Source: Rhizoclosmatium globosum (taxonomy: Eukaryota; Chytridiomycota; Chytridiomycetes; Chytridiales; Chytriomycetaceae). Taken from it: a stretch of 53,882 nt of DNA. Numbering within the stretch: the first letter of the stretch is position 1; the number at the start of each line of letters is the position of its first letter. Where the stretch lies: positions 1-53,882 of the forward strand of contig MCGO01000242.1 in NCBI GenBank assembly GCA_002104985.1, in the 5' to 3' direction. Positions 51,537 through 53,882 of the stretch are shown here, one piece after another. The notes under the pieces were generated by a model. That model saw only the letters and a list, made by a program, of their open reading frames with translations, was not told where the DNA came from and did no database searches. Made by a program: the position numbers and the translations under genes.

Positions 51537-53756
51537 TTATAACTCGATTATTAAATTACGAGAAGAAACATACTTTTCGCATATTTGAGTTGCCTCGATT
51601 TTCATCAGTTCGTGTTGTGTAAGTTCTCCAAATGGATGTACCTTCATATCAAGGTCCAAACCAATCCAGTCGCCAACAGCAACAAGAGTTGCGCATTCCA
51701 CATCATCTTTCGCAATGACTGTAAATGGACAGCCAATTGGATTCTCATGATCACGTAGAAGTTGATGATTAAAATGGTCGCCAACGTACAAATTGCCCAC
51801 AAAAACTCGCCTCTTCCTATCAAATAATACATTAGTTAGAATCAATTAATTTGCATTACTTTTCATTCTCTGCGCCCAAAAATCGGTAGACTCGCACACC
51901 CCAGACTTGATGACGAAAATTTGGTTTACTCGTTGTCTTTCGTCGATAATTGTTGCTTTCGAACTGAATTCTCTCCACTAAGTTAGAACCGATCAGTAAA
52001 GTTGTCCTCGCAATATCTGCTCACCAAAGCATGTTCTGCAACAGAATAAACCTCATCCTCATTCAAGTTTGCGAACCACGGAACGTAATGCCGCAAAAAC
52101 GTGAACATTTTTCGTTGTTCAAACTCGTGAATGAAGCCGGAAATTCGCCGAAAGTCATTCTTGTGGACTTTTAAGAGTATCGCATCTGTCCGAGTTGACA
52201 CTGTTGCCCACGTGGGACGGAGTTATGAGAGCGACTTCTCCAAAGCCTTCTCCTGCAGGTAAGATTCGGACTAAGGTGGAATTATTCAAGTCAACGCCAT
52301 TGGCTACTCTGATATCAACCCTTCCGTAGAGTAAAATATACCAAGCGTCTCCATAATCGCCTTGCTTGAAGATGGTATGGCCTTTGGGATATTGATGGAG
52401 AGTGAATGACTGGCAGAGTTGATCGAAAAGGACACCAGATTGCATTTTTGAAAATGCACTGCATCAAATTGCGTCAGAGGTACGTCCTACTATCAATACA
52501 AGCTTACTTTAAAGGTTTCACATAGACTTTGAGCATCGCAATATCAATTTTCTTCCTTTCATGTGGAGGCTTCTTCAAAATCGCAATCACATCGTCCAAG
52601 TGATTTCGTATGCATTTGGGAAGCTCACTGAACAGCTCCCGTTGATAAACGGAATTCGTGATGATCCGCATCCTGTTTCTAGCTTGGTTCTGGAACTCTT
52701 GGTGCAAGTCTGCATCAATTTCCTTGCGACTTCGCTCCCTAGACTTTGGCGTAGAAAACCTCCGCATTTTGCGCTTTGTGAGACTTTTCTGAATACCACA
52801 CGCTCGCCCTTTGCAACCCAATCATTGGAATTAACGCTCGCTTTCCCGCGCTACCAACAAACGGCTTATCATTCAAGTTCACAGAGGTCGTAAGCTTGCT
52901 CATAGCCTTCACATCAATGATTCCGTTTTCCGATGTGGAAGTAAATTATAAATAGACTTTGCTGACTTCAACGATTTCCGAGGCGACACAGGCTTTTTTG
53001 CGACGACAGGTTCAACAACAGCGGGTAATTTCACAACAGGTGTTTCAACATGTTTAGGCGCTGCTAAAACCGTTGTTCGTTTGCCGTCGAGCTGTTATCA
53101 TTTCTGAAGTGGGTTCAAAGTCGTTCACACTTGGTGGAGGTTTCTTGATCCCGTCTCCGACGCGTTTGAATCGGTCTTTCGGGTAATGATACTGTAAAGC
53201 CCCAGAACTCTTTCATGAAAGATTCGTGCACGCGTTCTTGAAGCAGTTTCGAGACTTTCGCTGCATTCTCATATGCGAGGGAGTCGTCCACATCCACAAG
53301 GATTTTTTGGCAGTCGAAATACTTTTTTGTAAGTTCGCTTATTGCAGTTAAATCGGTGCTTGACTTTGAGGTTGTTTTTGTGATAGTGGATAAACGCGTT
53401 GGACTGAAATCGGTTTCGCTGTAGTCGGCTTCTGTCCCCTTCTCTGAAAACACATTTCGAATGTGGATAGTCCCAGGTTCCAACTGGTTTTCGTTCTGGT
53501 TCGTTTTCTTCTCAACTCTTTCAATACCTTTGCGATAGAACTTGTAATAGTCTTGACTGTAGAGTTTTCAAATGAGAATGAGCAAATGTAAAATAAAGAC
53601 TTTGTTACATACACGACTGGTGCTTCGACTTTGACTGGTTGTACTTTAAGAGCCTCAGCCTGCTCTTTTTCTGCCTCGATATGATAAATAGCCGAGTGAT
53701 GTCTTGCTCCTCTAAGCGTCGGTTCTTTCAAACCGCTCGTAGGAATTTGGACTCAT
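51537..53756 (-). CDS. Cyclic-nucleotide-binding domain protein, frame-broken
   Basis: Minus strand. An ATG at 53756 (MSPNSYERF) is followed by a one-base break, then an N-terminal region (ARHHSAIYHIEAEKEQAEAL) and an intron to QDYYKFYRKGIERVEKK. A disordered middle leads to CIRNHLDDVIAILKKPPHER and DIAMLKVYVKPLK, the helix preceding a cNMP pocket. The first pocket shows FTLHQYPKGHTIFKQGDYG, AWYILLYGRVDIRV and the phosphate-binding cassette PAGEGFGEVALI. A single-base shift near 52205 leads on to TVSTRTDAILLKVHKNDF, the end of the pocket. A second cNMP-like segment (MFTFLRHYVPWFANLNEDEV, VFVGNLYVGDHF) follows. Several introns are present; exact exons are uncertain and the 3' end may extend toward 51400. 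It binds cAMP or cGMP. Confidence 0.65.
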
Positions 53757-53882
53757 TGACTTTTTGAGGGGAAAATCTCTTTTGGAGATTGACAAAAGCC
53801 AAAAACGACACGAAGATTTATTTCAATAACGCCATTGCAAACTTATTAGTATTTGAAGCCACGTGTGCAATATCGAAACAGT

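Overview
The window is nuclear DNA of an early-diverging fungus, most likely a zoosporic (chytrid-type) lineage. Genes are compact and mostly split by 45-75 nt GT-AG introns. The content mixes ordinary fungal genes (eIF2 gamma, a Ste20/GCK kinase, SRAP, a homeobox factor, a PhoD-like phosphatase) with families typical of zoosporic fungi and protists: a class C type seven-helix receptor, a Tmc-like giant membrane protein, a TIR protein and a multi-domain cyclic-nucleotide-binding protein. The lineage is inferred from gene content; no rRNA or other phylogenetic marker was aligned.

Layout. 0.2-4.4 kb: a CorA/Mnr2 Mg2+ transporter, a TIR protein and a glycosyltransferase-like protein, all on + and all crossed by single-base frame breaks. 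4.5-11.8 kb: an SRPBCC protein, a WW/glycine-zipper/His-rich protein, a six-exon GCK kinase with a CNH domain, the 3' part of an AIF-like oxidoreductase and a head-to-head peroxiredoxin-like gene. 11.9-17 kb: a decayed transposon island holding a Ulp1-type (C48) protease gene, a fragment resembling a CACTA/Plavaka transposase, two tRNA-like promoter heads and an unknown gene. 17.7-18.5 kb: an SRAP gene. 18.6-19.9 kb: an AT-rich patch with two genes whose introns are only 27-32 nt long, including a run of four abutting GT...AG units. 20-29.6 kb: a secreted repeat/cysteine-rich protein, an arrestin-like protein, a 5'-truncated eIF2 gamma gene, a second cysteine-rich gene, an Asp/Glu racemase-like gene and a WW/acidic-tail gene. 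29.8-37.1 kb: an HSL-type esterase, a small acidic protein, a PhoD-like phosphatase, a pair of small secreted cysteine proteins and a pair of WW/glycine-zipper proteins. 37.5-53.8 kb: an SR-like nuclear protein, a homeobox factor, a PstS-domain/seven-helix receptor, a Tmc-like protein, an F-box/LRR protein and a cyclic-nucleotide-binding protein.

The 41.8-53.8 kb stretch reads as a signalling neighbourhood: a receptor with a bacterial-type phosphate-binding ectodomain, a large multipass membrane protein, a ubiquitin-ligase adaptor and a cAMP/cGMP-binding protein. Physical adjacency is all that links them here. Single-base frame breaks inside otherwise well-conserved exons occur at both ends of the window and in several genes. 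They suggest residual assembly indels at least as much as true pseudogenes. Exon coordinates come from reading splice signals and frame continuity by eye. For frame-broken genes only the overall span is firm.
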